Origin: an uncultured Allobosea sp.
Lineage (GTDB): Bacteria; Pseudomonadota; Alphaproteobacteria; Rhizobiales; Beijerinckiaceae
Length of the DNA stretch: 64,000 bases
NCBI RefSeq assembly: GCF_945956895.1
Contig: NZ_CAMFJF010000007.1
Location: forward strand, 97,545-161,544
Reading direction: 5' to 3'
Part shown: piece after piece, positions 27,627-36,372 of the stretch
How the letters are laid out: each line of letters begins with the position of its first letter
Numbering within the stretch: the stretch's first letter is position 1
The notes under the pieces: generated by a model
Seen by the model: only the letters and a program-made list of their open reading frames with translations
What the model was told of the DNA's origin: nothing
Database searches by the model: none
Made by a program: the position numbers and the translations under genes

Positions 27627-28808
27627 GTGTCCGCTCCTCATTTCGTCATCGCCGGCGCCGGCATCGGCGGCCTGACCATGGCACTGTCGCTGGCGCGGCG
27701 CGGCATTGCCGTGACCGTCGTCGAGAAGCGCACCGGCTTCGGCGAATTGGGCGCCGGCCTGCAGATTACCTCCAATTCCGGCCGCGTGCTCGATGCGCTC
27801 GACCTTGCGCTTCCGCTGAAGCGCGTCGGCGTGACCTCGCACGGCCTGATGATCCGGCGCTGGGCCGATGGCGCACAGGTGCTGGACATGCCCTCCAGCC
27901 CCGAGCGCATGCTGACGCCGTTCCGCATGCTCAAGCGCAACGATCTCCACACCGTCCTGCTCGACGCCGCCCGCGCCATGCCGAATATCCGCCTGATGGT
28001 GGGCCGCAGCGTGGATGAGGTCAGCCAGAATGCCGATGGCGTCACGGTCGGGCTCACGGCGCGCGATGGAATCGGCGGGACGCTCTCGGCCCTGGGGCTG
28101 ATCGGCGCCGACGGCCTGTGGTCGCGTGTCCGCGATCTCACCGGCGATGCCTCGCCGCCCGTCTTCACCGGCTACGAGGCTTGGCGCGCCGTCGTGCCGG
28201 CCCGCGCCAACGACAAGCCGCGCGTGACGCTGCATATGGGCCCTGGCCGCCATGCCGTGCATTACCCCGTCGCCGGCGGCCGGGAGATCAATCTCGTCGT
28301 CGTCCGCCAGGCGAAGGAAGCCCGGGAAGGCTGGACCCGAGAAGGCGATCGCGCCGTCCTCACCGAGCATCTCGCCGGCGCCTCCCAAGCCCTGCGCGAC
28401 CTCATCGACGCGGCCGAAGGGTGGCAGGTCTGGTCGCTGTTCGACCGCAAGCCTGCCGCCATGGCCAAAGGCCGGATCGCGCTGATCGGCGACGCCGCCC
28501 ACCCGATCCTGCCCTTCCTCGCCCAGGGCGCCTCGCTCGCGATCGAGGATGCCGCCGTGCTCGCCCGCCTGCTCGCCGAGGCACTCGGCCGCGACGGAGC
28601 CGCAGGCGTGCCCATGGCCTTCGCCGCCTATGCCGCTGCTCGTGCCCAGCGCGTCGCCCGCGTGCAGGAGGAAAGCCGGGGCAACGGCCGCAACTACCAT
28701 ATGGGCTGGCCGCTCAGCATCGCCCGCGATTTCGCGCTGAAGCGGCTGGGGCCGGACGGCCTGCGCAATCGCTATGGCTGGCTCTACGACTGGCAGGATG
28801 CGGCCTGA
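27627..28808 (+). CDS. FAD-dependent monooxygenase (salicylate hydroxylase-like)
   Basis: 393 residues, GTG start. The N-terminal FAD fingerprint GAGIGGLTMALSLARRG, the mid DGLWSRVRD block and GDAAHPILPFLAQGASLAIE near the C-terminus are those of group A flavin hydroxylases. They act on aromatic acids with NAD(P)H and O2. No aromatic catabolic neighbours occur, so the substrate is open. It is preceded at 87 nt by the zinc-finger gene. Confidence 0.9.
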   Translation: MSAPHFVIAGAGIGGLTMALSLARRGIAVTVVEKRTGFGELGAGLQITSNSGRVLDALDLALPLKRVGVTSHGLMIRRWADGAQVLDMPSSPERMLTPFRMLKRNDLHTVLLDAARAMPNIRLMVGRSVDEVSQNADGVTVGLTARDGIGGTLSALGLIGADGLWSRVRDLTGDASPPVFTGYEAWRAVVPARANDKPRVTLHMGPGRHAVHYPVAGGREINLVVVRQAKEAREGWTREGDRAVLTEHLAGASQALRDLIDAAEGWQVWSLFDRKPAAMAKGRIALIGDAAHPILPFLAQGASLAIEDAAVLARLLAEALGRDGAAGVPMAFAAYAAARAQRVARVQEESRGNGRNYHMGWPLSIARDFALKRLGPDGLRNRYGWLYDWQDAA

Positions 28809-28879
28809 TCGCGCAACTGATCTCGTCAAAGCCGCAATCGGTTCCTATGTCTGCGTTCAAGGGAAGGGACCGACACCAC

Positions 28880-29194
28880 ATGATCCGCGTCAATCTCTAT
28901 GAGCAGCTCAACGGCCGCGCCCGCGCCGTGCCGCGCTGGCAGGCCCGGCTCGCCATGGCGGCGAGCCTCGTCGTCGGCGTCGCGCTTTTCCTGCTCGCCG
29001 CCAGCCTCGCGCTCATCCTGATCCCGGTCGTGCTGGTCGTGGGCGCGATCGCGGTCTGGCGTCTCAAGGCCAAGCTGAAGGCAGCCGGCATCAATCCTGC
29101 CGATCCCTTCGCCAACCAGCCGCGCCAGCAGGGCCGCGTCGAGGTCATCGACGCCGAATACCGCATCATCGAGCCGGACGAGCCGCGCCGCTGA
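28880..29194 (+). CDS. Small two-helix membrane protein
   Basis: 104 residues from the ATG at 28880 (MIRVNLYEQLNGR), with aaggga about 11 nt upstream; an ATG at 28847 would add 11 residues. A long hydrophobic stretch (about 28-62) is broken once, giving one or two helices, and the C-terminus ends in a short acidic/basic tail (VIDAEYRIIEPDEPRR). Family unknown. Confidence 0.65.
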   Translation: MIRVNLYEQLNGRARAVPRWQARLAMAASLVVGVALFLLAASLALILIPVVLVVGAIAVWRLKAKLKAAGINPADPFANQPRQQGRVEVIDAEYRIIEPDEPRR

Positions 29195-29221
29195 GGCGGT
29201 TCCAGATCAGGCCGAACCTGT

Positions 29222-29260
29222 TTCCGTCATTGCGAGGAGCGCAGCGACGCCCCTCTCTGA
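29222..29260. repeat. Partial family B repeat
   Basis: Only one arm (cgtcattgcgaggagcgcag) of the long family B hairpin is present, downstream of the small membrane gene. A decayed or half element. Confidence 0.55.
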
Positions 29261-29271
29261 TCGGAAACGGC

Positions 29272-30669
29272 TCAGAACCCGCCCCTCAGGACGACGCCGG
29301 CCAGCGCACAGATCGCGAGAACCGGCATCATCCCGAGCTTGAAGCGCAGCAATGCAATAGCGGCTCCAGCCGCCAGCAGCGCGGCGCGCCAGTCCAGCGA
29401 CGTCAGAACCGGCACTTCCGGGTTCATCCCGATGAAGGACAGGCTGTAGACCTCGCGGAAGAGGACATGCAGTCCGAACCAGAGCGCGAGATTGGCGATG
29501 ACACCGACCACGGCCGCGGTGATCGCCCCGAGCGCGGCTGAGATCGCCCGGTTGCCGCGCAACGCCTCGACATAGGGCGCGCCCAGGAAGATCCAGAGGA
29601 AGCAGGGCGCGAAGGTGACCCAGACCGTGAGCAACGCGCCGAACCCGCCGGCAACGAGCGGCGGCAGGTTGCCCGGCGCCCGGAAGGCCGCGAGGAAACC
29701 GACGAATTCGAGCACGAGGATGAGGGGTCCCGGTGTCGTCTCCGCCAGCCCCAGCCCGTCCAGCATCTCGCCTGCGGTGAGCCAGCCGAACCCATCCACG
29801 GCCGCCTGAGCGACATAGGCGAGAACCGCATAGGCTCCGCCGAAGGTCACCATCGCCATCAGGCTGAAGAAACCGCCTATCTGCGTCCAGACGCTGGCGG
29901 AGCCAGCCACCAGCCAGAACAGGGCGACCGGCCCGAGCCAAAGCGGCAGCCAGATCATCAGCACGCGCACCGCTCGCCTCGACGAAGGCTTCACATGATC
30001 GAGCTCTCCCCGCGCGAGCAGATTGTCGAGCAACCCCTCGCCCGCGCCGTCAGCAGCACCGCCCGCATTCGCCTTGGCGAACCAGCCGGGCCGGATGCGA
30101 TTGCCGGCCCAGCCGGCGAGCCCCGCCAGCAGGATGATCAACGGAAACGGCAGCTTGAACAGGAAGATGCCGGCGAAGGCCGCGATGGCAACGCCCACCA
30201 TGGCGCCGGTCTTCAGCGCCCGGCGGCTGATCCTCAGGCCCGCTTCAATGACGATCGCGAGCACAGCCGCCTTCACGCCGAAGAACACCCCGTCGATCAG
30301 CGGGACATGACGCCAGGTGACGTAGAGAATGCTCAGGCCCAGCATCACCAAAGCGCCGGGCAGGATGAACAGAAGCCCCGCGATCAGTCCGCCGATCGTC
30401 CGGTGCATCAGCCAGCCGATATAGACGGCGAGTTGCTGCGCTTCGGGGCCCGGCAGGAGCATGCAGTAGTTCAGCGCATGGAGGAAGCGCTCCTCGCCGA
30501 TCCAGCGCCGCTCCTCGACCAGTTCCTTGTGCATGAGCGCGATCTGGCCGGCCGGCCCGCCGAAGGACAGAAATCCGATCCGCGCCCAGATGCGGGTCGC
30601 TTCGCCGAGCGTCGGCAAACGCTCCTTCTGTTGCGCCACCATCCCGGCATCCGTTTCTGCGACACTCAT
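29272..30669 (-). CDS. chrA: Chromate efflux transporter ChrA
   Basis: 465 residues with two CHR domains (about 25-200 and 255-460). GFLSFGGPAGQIALMHKELV with the following LLPGPEAQQLAVYIG is the signature of domain one; the related VTFGGAYAVLAYVAQ and ETTPGPLILVLEFVGF mark domain two. It exports chromate across the inner membrane. Its start overlaps the chrB stop by four bases (ATGA), so the two are co-translated. Confidence 0.95.
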   Translation of the reverse strand: MSVAETDAGMVAQQKERLPTLGEATRIWARIGFLSFGGPAGQIALMHKELVEERRWIGEERFLHALNYCMLLPGPEAQQLAVYIGWLMHRTIGGLIAGLLFILPGALVMLGLSILYVTWRHVPLIDGVFFGVKAAVLAIVIEAGLRISRRALKTGAMVGVAIAAFAGIFLFKLPFPLIILLAGLAGWAGNRIRPGWFAKANAGGAADGAGEGLLDNLLARGELDHVKPSSRRAVRVLMIWLPLWLGPVALFWLVAGSASVWTQIGGFFSLMAMVTFGGAYAVLAYVAQAAVDGFGWLTAGEMLDGLGLAETTPGPLILVLEFVGFLAAFRAPGNLPPLVAGGFGALLTVWVTFAPCFLWIFLGAPYVEALRGNRAISAALGAITAAVVGVIANLALWFGLHVLFREVYSLSFIGMNPEVPVLTSLDWRAALLAAGAAIALLRFKLGMMPVLAICALAGVVLRGGF

Positions 30670-31499
30670 CGCTTCGCCTCCCCTGCCGGCTTCGGCACGG
30701 GCCAGTTATGGGTTTCCTCGCCCGCGTCGCGGCACCAGCGATAGAAGGCATCGTAGAGCAGCATCCCGGCCTCGAGCTGATCGAGATCGTGCTTGTACAT
30801 GCGCGACAGTCCGAGCGAGGCCGCAAGCAGGCCGGCTGCCTGCGGCTCGGCCTCCAATGTCGCGGTATCGGCCGCCCGCACGATCCGCGCCAAGCGGTCG
30901 AGCGCCGGCGAAGCCAGCCGGAACTCCTCGATCATCGTGTCGAAGGTGCAGAGCGGCCCGCGGTGGCTCCAGAACACGCCTTCGATATCGAAGGGCGTGG
31001 CGCCAAAACGATCGGCCACCGCTTCGACCTCGGGCGCCGCGACGAACAGGAACATCGCCTGCCGGTCGATGAAGCGGCGAATCAACCAGGGACAGGCGAT
31101 GCGATCGACCTTCGGTCGCGCCCGCGTCACCCAGACGCTGCCGCTGGACGTCCCCGATGGTGGCAGATGTTCCGGCGAAAAGGTGAGCCCGCCGGCCTGG
31201 CGCCACGCCTGATGCCCGCCTTCGAGGCTCTCGGCCGCAATCCCGCGATGGCGCAGCCACGCTGCGACGCCCTCGCTGAGCTTAAGGCCCTGATGGCAGA
31301 CGACGATCACGCGCCGTTGGCCGGCATAGTCCGCAGCCCAGTCCGCAACGGTGCGATAATCGCGGCGAACCGCAGCGGGCAGGAAGGTGGGGTCGGCGGC
31401 GACATCCTCGTCGATGCGGACATCGATGATCGCCGGCGTGTCGGGAAGGCCGACCAGCCGTGACAGCTGGGCGACCGTGATCTGTTCGTTGGAAGACAT
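30666..31499 (-). CDS. chrB: Rhodanese-ChrB chromate resistance protein
   Basis: 277 residues from the ATG at 31499. Residues 1-105 are a rhodanese domain with the active cysteine in VVCHQGLKLS; residues 115-270 are the ChrB C-terminal domain, with KVDRIACPWLIRRFIDRQA, FWSHRGPLCTFD and a C-terminal LLYDAFYRWCRD. ChrB proteins sense chromate or regulate chrA. The N-terminal regulatory domain of classical ChrB is missing and replaced by rhodanese, so a sulfur-transfer or reductive role is conceivable (inference). Confidence 0.9.
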   Translation of the reverse strand: MSSNEQITVAQLSRLVGLPDTPAIIDVRIDEDVAADPTFLPAAVRRDYRTVADWAADYAGQRRVIVVCHQGLKLSEGVAAWLRHRGIAAESLEGGHQAWRQAGGLTFSPEHLPPSGTSSGSVWVTRARPKVDRIACPWLIRRFIDRQAMFLFVAAPEVEAVADRFGATPFDIEGVFWSHRGPLCTFDTMIEEFRLASPALDRLARIVRAADTATLEAEPQAAGLLAASLGLSRMYKHDLDQLEAGMLLYDAFYRWCRDAGEETHNWPVPKPAGEAKR

Positions 31500-31627
31500 G
31501 GCTTGCGTCCATCCTGAAGCGAGGAAGTTGGACGCGAACATTGGGCCTAAGCCTCACGGGGTGGTCGCGATGCACCCCTTGCGGCAATTAGACCATGCAG
31601 ACTCCGCCGACGTCAACGGCGGCGGCA

Positions 31628-32905
31628 TCACTCGATCCGGCTGACCAGGATCTTGTCGATGCGGCGGCCGTCGAGATCGACGACCTCGAAGCGCCAGTGC
31701 CCCTTGTCGAAGCTCTCGCCGACATTCGGCAGATGGTTCATCTCGGCCAGGATGAAGCCGGCGACCGTCTGGAAATCGGCGTCGCGCGGGACGGGGATGC
31801 CGAGCTCGTGCGAGAACTCGTCGACCTGCATCCAGCCCGCGACGAGATAGGAGCCGTCGGCGCGGGTCACGATGGCCGGCTCGTCCTCCTCCTCTTCCTG
31901 GAAGGCGCCGATGATCGCCTCCAGCACGTCGCCGGGCGTGATGATGCCCTCGAAATGGCCGTATTCGTCGAAGACCAGCGCCATATGAACGCGGCTGGAG
32001 CGGATCTCGCGCAGCACATGCAGCGAGTCGGCCGTATCCATCACGATCGGCGTCTCCTGCACCAGCGCGCGCAGGTCCTGGATGTCGCCGGCCTGGAGGA
32101 ACTCGATCAGGTCCTTGACCACGACCACGCCGACGATCGCGTCGGCCTCGCCATCCTGAACCGGCAGGCGCGAGCGGCGCGACGCACGCAACTGGGCACG
32201 GATTTCCTCGGCGCTGTCTTCGAGATCGATGACCTCGACCTCGCGGCGCGGCGTCATCAGCGCCCGGGCCGAACGGTCGGCGAGGCGCATCACGCCCGCG
32301 ATCATCTCGCGTTCGTCACGCTCCAGCACGCCGGCGGTCTCCGCTTCGGCGATGATGGTGCGCACCTCTTCCTCGGTAACCTTCTCCTCCGCCTCGCCCT
32401 TCTGGCCGAGCAGGCGCAGCACCGCCTTGCCGGAGATGTCGAGCAGGAAGACCACGGGCGCGCCGATCTTCGAGAGCAGCGACATTGCCGGCGCGACCCG
32501 CGCGGCAACGCGTTCCGGATCCCGCAGGGCGATCTGCTTCGGCACGAGTTCGCCGAGGATCAGCGAGAGATAGGTGATGACGACGACGACGATGCCGACG
32601 CCGAGCGTATCCGACACCGATGGCGAGAAGCCATGCGTGCCGAGCCATTCCGACAGGCGCGCGCCGAGCGTGGCGCCCGAGAACGCGCCCGAGAGGACGC
32701 CGACGAGCGTGATGCCGATCTGCACGGTGGAGAGAAAGCGGCCGGGGTCTTCCGCCAGCCGTAGCGCGGTTGCGGCGCCCTTGTTGCCCTGATCGCTGAG
32801 AACCTTGAGGCGTGCGCTGCGTGACGAAACCACGGCGAGTTCCGACATCGAGAGGAGACCATTGACGATCGTCAGCGCCACGACGATCAGGATTTCGGTT
32901 AACAA
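31628..32905 (-). CDS. CNNM/CorC-family transporter (hemolysin C-like)
   Basis: 425 residues: a DUF21 membrane domain (1-185, four helices, LSTVQIGITLVGVLSGAFSG), two CBS domains (about 200-330), and a CorC_HlyC domain (about 345-425). The family includes Mg2+/Co2+ efflux proteins. The first codon is TTG at 32905, giving LLTEILIVVALTIVNGLLS. Confidence 0.92.
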   Translation of the reverse strand: MLTEILIVVALTIVNGLLSMSELAVVSSRSARLKVLSDQGNKGAATALRLAEDPGRFLSTVQIGITLVGVLSGAFSGATLGARLSEWLGTHGFSPSVSDTLGVGIVVVVITYLSLILGELVPKQIALRDPERVAARVAPAMSLLSKIGAPVVFLLDISGKAVLRLLGQKGEAEEKVTEEEVRTIIAEAETAGVLERDEREMIAGVMRLADRSARALMTPRREVEVIDLEDSAEEIRAQLRASRRSRLPVQDGEADAIVGVVVVKDLIEFLQAGDIQDLRALVQETPIVMDTADSLHVLREIRSSRVHMALVFDEYGHFEGIITPGDVLEAIIGAFQEEEEDEPAIVTRADGSYLVAGWMQVDEFSHELGIPVPRDADFQTVAGFILAEMNHLPNVGESFDKGHWRFEVVDLDGRRIDKILVSRIE

Positions 32906-33013
32906 AACCAGCCTGCTTGCTGCGAAACCACGACATCTGGCGGCCCGCTTCCAGGCCCCTTATAGCGGATCGCGGCCCCAACGCGATGGGCCGGGCAAAA
33001 GATTCGTGAGCGG

Positions 33014-33664
33014 ATGATGAGCAAGCCCAATTTCTGGCAGCCGACCGCCGATATCCAGGCCAACGCCGATCCCCGGCTCCATGCGCCTTCTGCGCAACGG
33101 AACCGAGATTTGATCCTTGCTGTCCTGACCGATGTCCTCCCTCGCTCCGGGCACGTATTGGAGGTCGCTTCCGGCTCCGGCGAACACGTCGTGCATTTCG
33201 CCGGCGCCCTGCCCGGCCTGACCTTCCAGCCGAGCGATCCCTCGCCGGATGCGGTCGCGAGCATCGCGGCCTGGACGGCGGAATCCGGCCTCGGCAACAT
33301 CCTGCCGCCGCTCGTCGTCGACGCGACCGCATCGGATTGGCCGATCAGCGCCGCCGATGCGGTCCTCTGCATCAACATGATCCATATCGCGCCTTGGGCG
33401 GCTGCCGAGGGGCTGTTCCGGCAAGCGGGGCGCCTCCTGAAGCCTGGCCAGCCGCTCTATCTCTACGGCCCCTATCGCCGTCCTGATCGACCGCTGGAGC
33501 CGAGCAACGCCGCCTTCGACGAAAGCCTGCGCAGCCGTGATCCGGCCTGGGGCCTGCGCGACCTCGATGCCATTGCAGCACTCGGCGCGGCCAATGGCTT
33601 CGGCGCACCCGAGATCGTCGAGATGCCCGCGAACAATCTGAGCCTGATCTTCAGGAAGGCGTGA
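33014..33664 (+). CDS. DUF938 SAM-dependent methyltransferase-like protein
   Basis: 216 residues. SAM-binding motif LEVASGSGEHVVHFA is at about residues 49-63, and the N-terminal HAPSAQRNRDLI block is the DUF938 hallmark. Methyl acceptor unknown. Either of two adjacent ATGs (33014, 33017) could start it. Confidence 0.9.
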   Translation: MMSKPNFWQPTADIQANADPRLHAPSAQRNRDLILAVLTDVLPRSGHVLEVASGSGEHVVHFAGALPGLTFQPSDPSPDAVASIAAWTAESGLGNILPPLVVDATASDWPISAADAVLCINMIHIAPWAAAEGLFRQAGRLLKPGQPLYLYGPYRRPDRPLEPSNAAFDESLRSRDPAWGLRDLDAIAALGAANGFGAPEIVEMPANNLSLIFRKA

Positions 33665-33702
33665 CGCCCGCTGCGTCCAGCCAATCGCTCGTCAAACGAA
33701 CT

Positions 33703-33733
33703 CACCGTCATTGCGAGCGCAGCGAAGCAATGA
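33703..33733. repeat. Minimal family B hairpin
   Basis: cgtcattgcgagcgcagcga then agcaatgacg: the outer arms of the family B element without the central part, located between the DUF938 gene and the tRNA. Confidence 0.65.
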
Positions 33734-33741
33734 CGCCGGGG

Positions 33742-33828
33742 TGGTGCGGACGGCGGGACTCGAACCCGCAAGCCTTTGAAGGCGCAAGATTTTAAGTCTC
33801 GTGCGTCTACCAGTTTCGCCACGTCCGC
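33742..33828 (-). tRNA. tRNA-Leu (anticodon UAA)
   Basis: The minus strand folds into a class II tRNA: acceptor gcggacg/cgtccgc, D-arm ggcgaaactggtagacgc, anticodon stem-loop gagacttaaaatcttg with TAA, a long variable arm (cgccttcaaaggc) and T-arm gcgggttcgagtcccgc. Discriminator A and an encoded CCA complete it. It reads the rare UUA codon in this GC-rich genome. Confidence 0.96.
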
Positions 33829-33882
33829 AGGCGGGACAGCGATAGCGGGCGACCACCGCCAGCGCAAGCCTTCACTAGGCAC

Positions 33883-34569
33883 TCAATGCCTGCGGGCGGG
33901 CTTGTACCACTCGACCCCATCGGGATCGACATAGAGCCCGGGCTTCACATCGGAGCCGATGGCCTTCTCCTGCATCGGCACGCGCACCGTGTCGTCGCGG
34001 TCGCCGCGCTTGACATAGGGCGCGCCGCCCTGGCCGGAATGGCCATGAGGGCCGCGCCCGACGCTGTTCACCTGGCCGATGATGCCGCGCCGGCCGACGA
34101 TCCTGTCCTGCAGCTCGGTCACCGAGCGCCCGGCGAAGGCGACCTTGGCTGTGCCTTCGACCACCGGTACGGCCCGGCGCCCGGCCCCCTCGCCCGTAAC
34201 CCGGACGCCGAGGAAGCGCGGCACATAGCTCGCGCCGCCCTTGCCGAAAGATTCCCAGCCGCCGGCCGAGACGATCTGCGCGGCGCAGCGCTTGTGGCTG
34301 CGCTCGCAGGCCCCGCGCGAGCCGTAGCGCGGCGCCGCCTGCTCGAACTCGGCGCGGGCGTTGCGATAGGCGAATTCGCACTGCTCCGCCGTCAGCTTGC
34401 CGGCCTCGACGCATTCGTCCCGACGGACATAAACCGCTCCGGGCGCCTGCGCGGCGAGATCGGCTGGGCCCGTCAGCGACAGAACCGGAGCAAGGGTGGC
34501 GACGCGCAACAGCGCCAGGGCGGAACCCGGAATCATCATGCGGCGTAATAGAATTACAATTGTGGCCAT
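33883..34569 (-). CDS. DUF1190-family exported protein
   Basis: About 228 residues from the ATG at 34569 (MATIVILLRRMMIP), giving a signal peptide; ATGs at 34539/34536 are alternatives. The domain has YVRRDECVEAGKLTAEQCE, YGSRGACERSHKRC and a glycine-rich QGGAPYVKRG stretch, as in DUF1190 (YgiB/YjfM) proteins. Function is unknown. It starts about 18 nt after the stop of the acyl-CoA synthetase gene, so co-transcription is probable. Confidence 0.85.
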   Translation of the reverse strand: MATIVILLRRMMIPGSALALLRVATLAPVLSLTGPADLAAQAPGAVYVRRDECVEAGKLTAEQCEFAYRNARAEFEQAAPRYGSRGACERSHKRCAAQIVSAGGWESFGKGGASYVPRFLGVRVTGEGAGRRAVPVVEGTAKVAFAGRSVTELQDRIVGRRGIIGQVNSVGRGPHGHSGQGGAPYVKRGDRDDTVRVPMQEKAIGSDVKPGLYVDPDGVEWYKPARRH

Positions 34570-34586
34570 ACGGTAGCGAGGCCACC

Positions 34587-36152
34587 TCACAGCAGCGACC
34601 TCCGCGACGCGGCGAGTTCTCGGGTCGAGCCGTAATCGATCTTGCCGTTGCCGAGCACGGGGATGGCCTGCGTCACCAGGATCGCGCGCGGCACCCACAA
34701 TTCCGGGAAGCCCTGCGCCTTCGCCGCCTCCTGCAGGGCCGCCCGATCGGCATTCGGCGTCTCGGTGACGAGCACGAGCTGCTCGCCCTTGCGCGCATCC
34801 GGCAGCGCGACGACGACATGGTTCTGGTCGGGCCAGACCTTGGCGACCATCGTCTCGACCGCCGCGAGCGAGACCATCTCGCCGCCGAGCTTGGCGAAGC
34901 GCTTGGCCCGGCCGCGGATCGCGACGAAGCCGTCCTCGATCACGACGATGTCGCCGGTATCGTGCCAGCCACCTTCCGGCGGGATGATGCGGCCAGGCTG
35001 GTCTGGATCGAGATAGCCGGCCATGACGTTCGGACCGCGCACGGTAAGCCGCCCGCCCTCATGGATTCCCTCGACCGGCTCGAGCTTCGCCTCGATTCCG
35101 GGCAGGAGCTTGCCGACTGTGCCCTCCCGGATCGCAGCGGGCGTGTTGACGGCAAGCACCGGCGAGCATTCGGTGCAGCCATAACCTTCGAGGATGGTGG
35201 TGCCATAGGGCTCCCACATCCGCTTGGTCTCGGCCTTCACGCGCTCGGCGCCTGCCACGACATAGCGCACGCTGCCGAGGTCGTTCTTCTCCGCAGCGCG
35301 TGCATACCCCTGCAAAAAAGTATCGGTCGCAAGCAGGAAGGTCGCCTTCATGTCGCCGATCAGCTTCGGCACCTGCTTGTAGTGCAGCGGACTCGGATAG
35401 AGCACGACCTTCATGCCGTGCAGCAGCGGCACCATCATCCCCGCGGTGAGCCCGAAGGAATGGAAGGCCGGCAGCGGGTTCATGAAGACATCGTGCTCGG
35501 AGATCGCGCCAGCCGCGTGGGCGAAGACCTGCCTGGCGTTCGAGACGATGTTGGCATGGCTTAGCGCCACGCCCTTCGGCTTGCCCTCGGTGCCAGAGGT
35601 GAACAGGATCACCGCGGTCTCGTCGGGCCGCGCCTCATGGGCGCGGTGGACCAGCCCCGGCACCAGGCTCTGCAAGGCGCCCAGCGCCTTGTCGAGGCTG
35701 GTGATCTCCTTGCGGATATCTTCGAGGTAGACGACCCGCCGCCCCTCGCCGAGCGCCGCGATTTCGTCGTCGAGCTTGCCCTGATCGACGAAACGGCGCG
35801 AGGTGACGATGGTCTTGAGCTGCGCCAGCTCCGCTGCCGCACGCAGGTTGCGGACGCCAGCGGTGAAATTCAGCAGCGCCGGCACCCGGCCATAGGCGAA
35901 GAGCGAGAACAGCGTCACCGCCATGCCCTGCATGTTCGGCAGGAGCACGCCGACATGCTCCTTCGGCGCCGTCAGCGCGGCAAGCTTGCGCCCCAGCACC
36001 AGCGCGCCGAGCACGAGCCGGCCATAAGTGATCGGCTGACGCTCCGGGTCCTCGAGCGCGATCCGCCCCTTGCCGTGGCGGGCGATGGTCTGAAGCAGGG
36101 CGCGAAAGATCGTGATCCGCGCGCCCGCGGCGTCGAAGCTGGTGGCGGCCAT
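34587..36152 (-). CDS. AMP-binding acyl-CoA/acyl-ACP synthetase
   Basis: 521 residues. Adenylation motifs are the P-loop ILFTSGTEGKPKG, EGYGCTECSP and HDTGDIVVIEDGFVAIRGRAKR, plus the C-terminal lysine region VLGNGKIDY. The sequence resembles the synthetase half of Aas (2-acylglycerophosphoethanolamine cycle) more than classic FadD, but here it stands alone without the acyltransferase or MFS part. It adenylates a fatty acid; acceptor (CoA or ACP) is not shown. Confidence 0.88.
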   Translation of the reverse strand: MAATSFDAAGARITIFRALLQTIARHGKGRIALEDPERQPITYGRLVLGALVLGRKLAALTAPKEHVGVLLPNMQGMAVTLFSLFAYGRVPALLNFTAGVRNLRAAAELAQLKTIVTSRRFVDQGKLDDEIAALGEGRRVVYLEDIRKEITSLDKALGALQSLVPGLVHRAHEARPDETAVILFTSGTEGKPKGVALSHANIVSNARQVFAHAAGAISEHDVFMNPLPAFHSFGLTAGMMVPLLHGMKVVLYPSPLHYKQVPKLIGDMKATFLLATDTFLQGYARAAEKNDLGSVRYVVAGAERVKAETKRMWEPYGTTILEGYGCTECSPVLAVNTPAAIREGTVGKLLPGIEAKLEPVEGIHEGGRLTVRGPNVMAGYLDPDQPGRIIPPEGGWHDTGDIVVIEDGFVAIRGRAKRFAKLGGEMVSLAAVETMVAKVWPDQNHVVVALPDARKGEQLVLVTETPNADRAALQEAAKAQGFPELWVPRAILVTQAIPVLGNGKIDYGSTRELAASRRSLL

Positions 36153-36249
36153 GTCTGGCGCGTCTCCCGGTCGGCATTTCCTCTGCCGGTCAAACTAGAG
36201 AGATCGGCGCGGGTTTCAACGTTGCTACCACCATGCGAGCGGACTGCGG

Positions 36250-36345
36250 CCGTCATGCTCGCCCTTGTGGCGAGCATCCACGTCTTGAACACGACCTTCG
36301 ACCAGCAAAGACGTGGATGGCCGGGACAAGCCCGACCATGACGGA
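36250..36345. repeat. Intergenic palindromic repeat, family G
   Basis: gtcatgctcgcccttgtggc and gccgggacaagcccgaccat form imperfect outer arms around ccacgtctt / aagacgtgg. Related in layout to family A but distinct in sequence. Confidence 0.7.
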
Positions 36346-36372
36346 ATGGCCGCAACCGGTTCCTTCCCGGAG

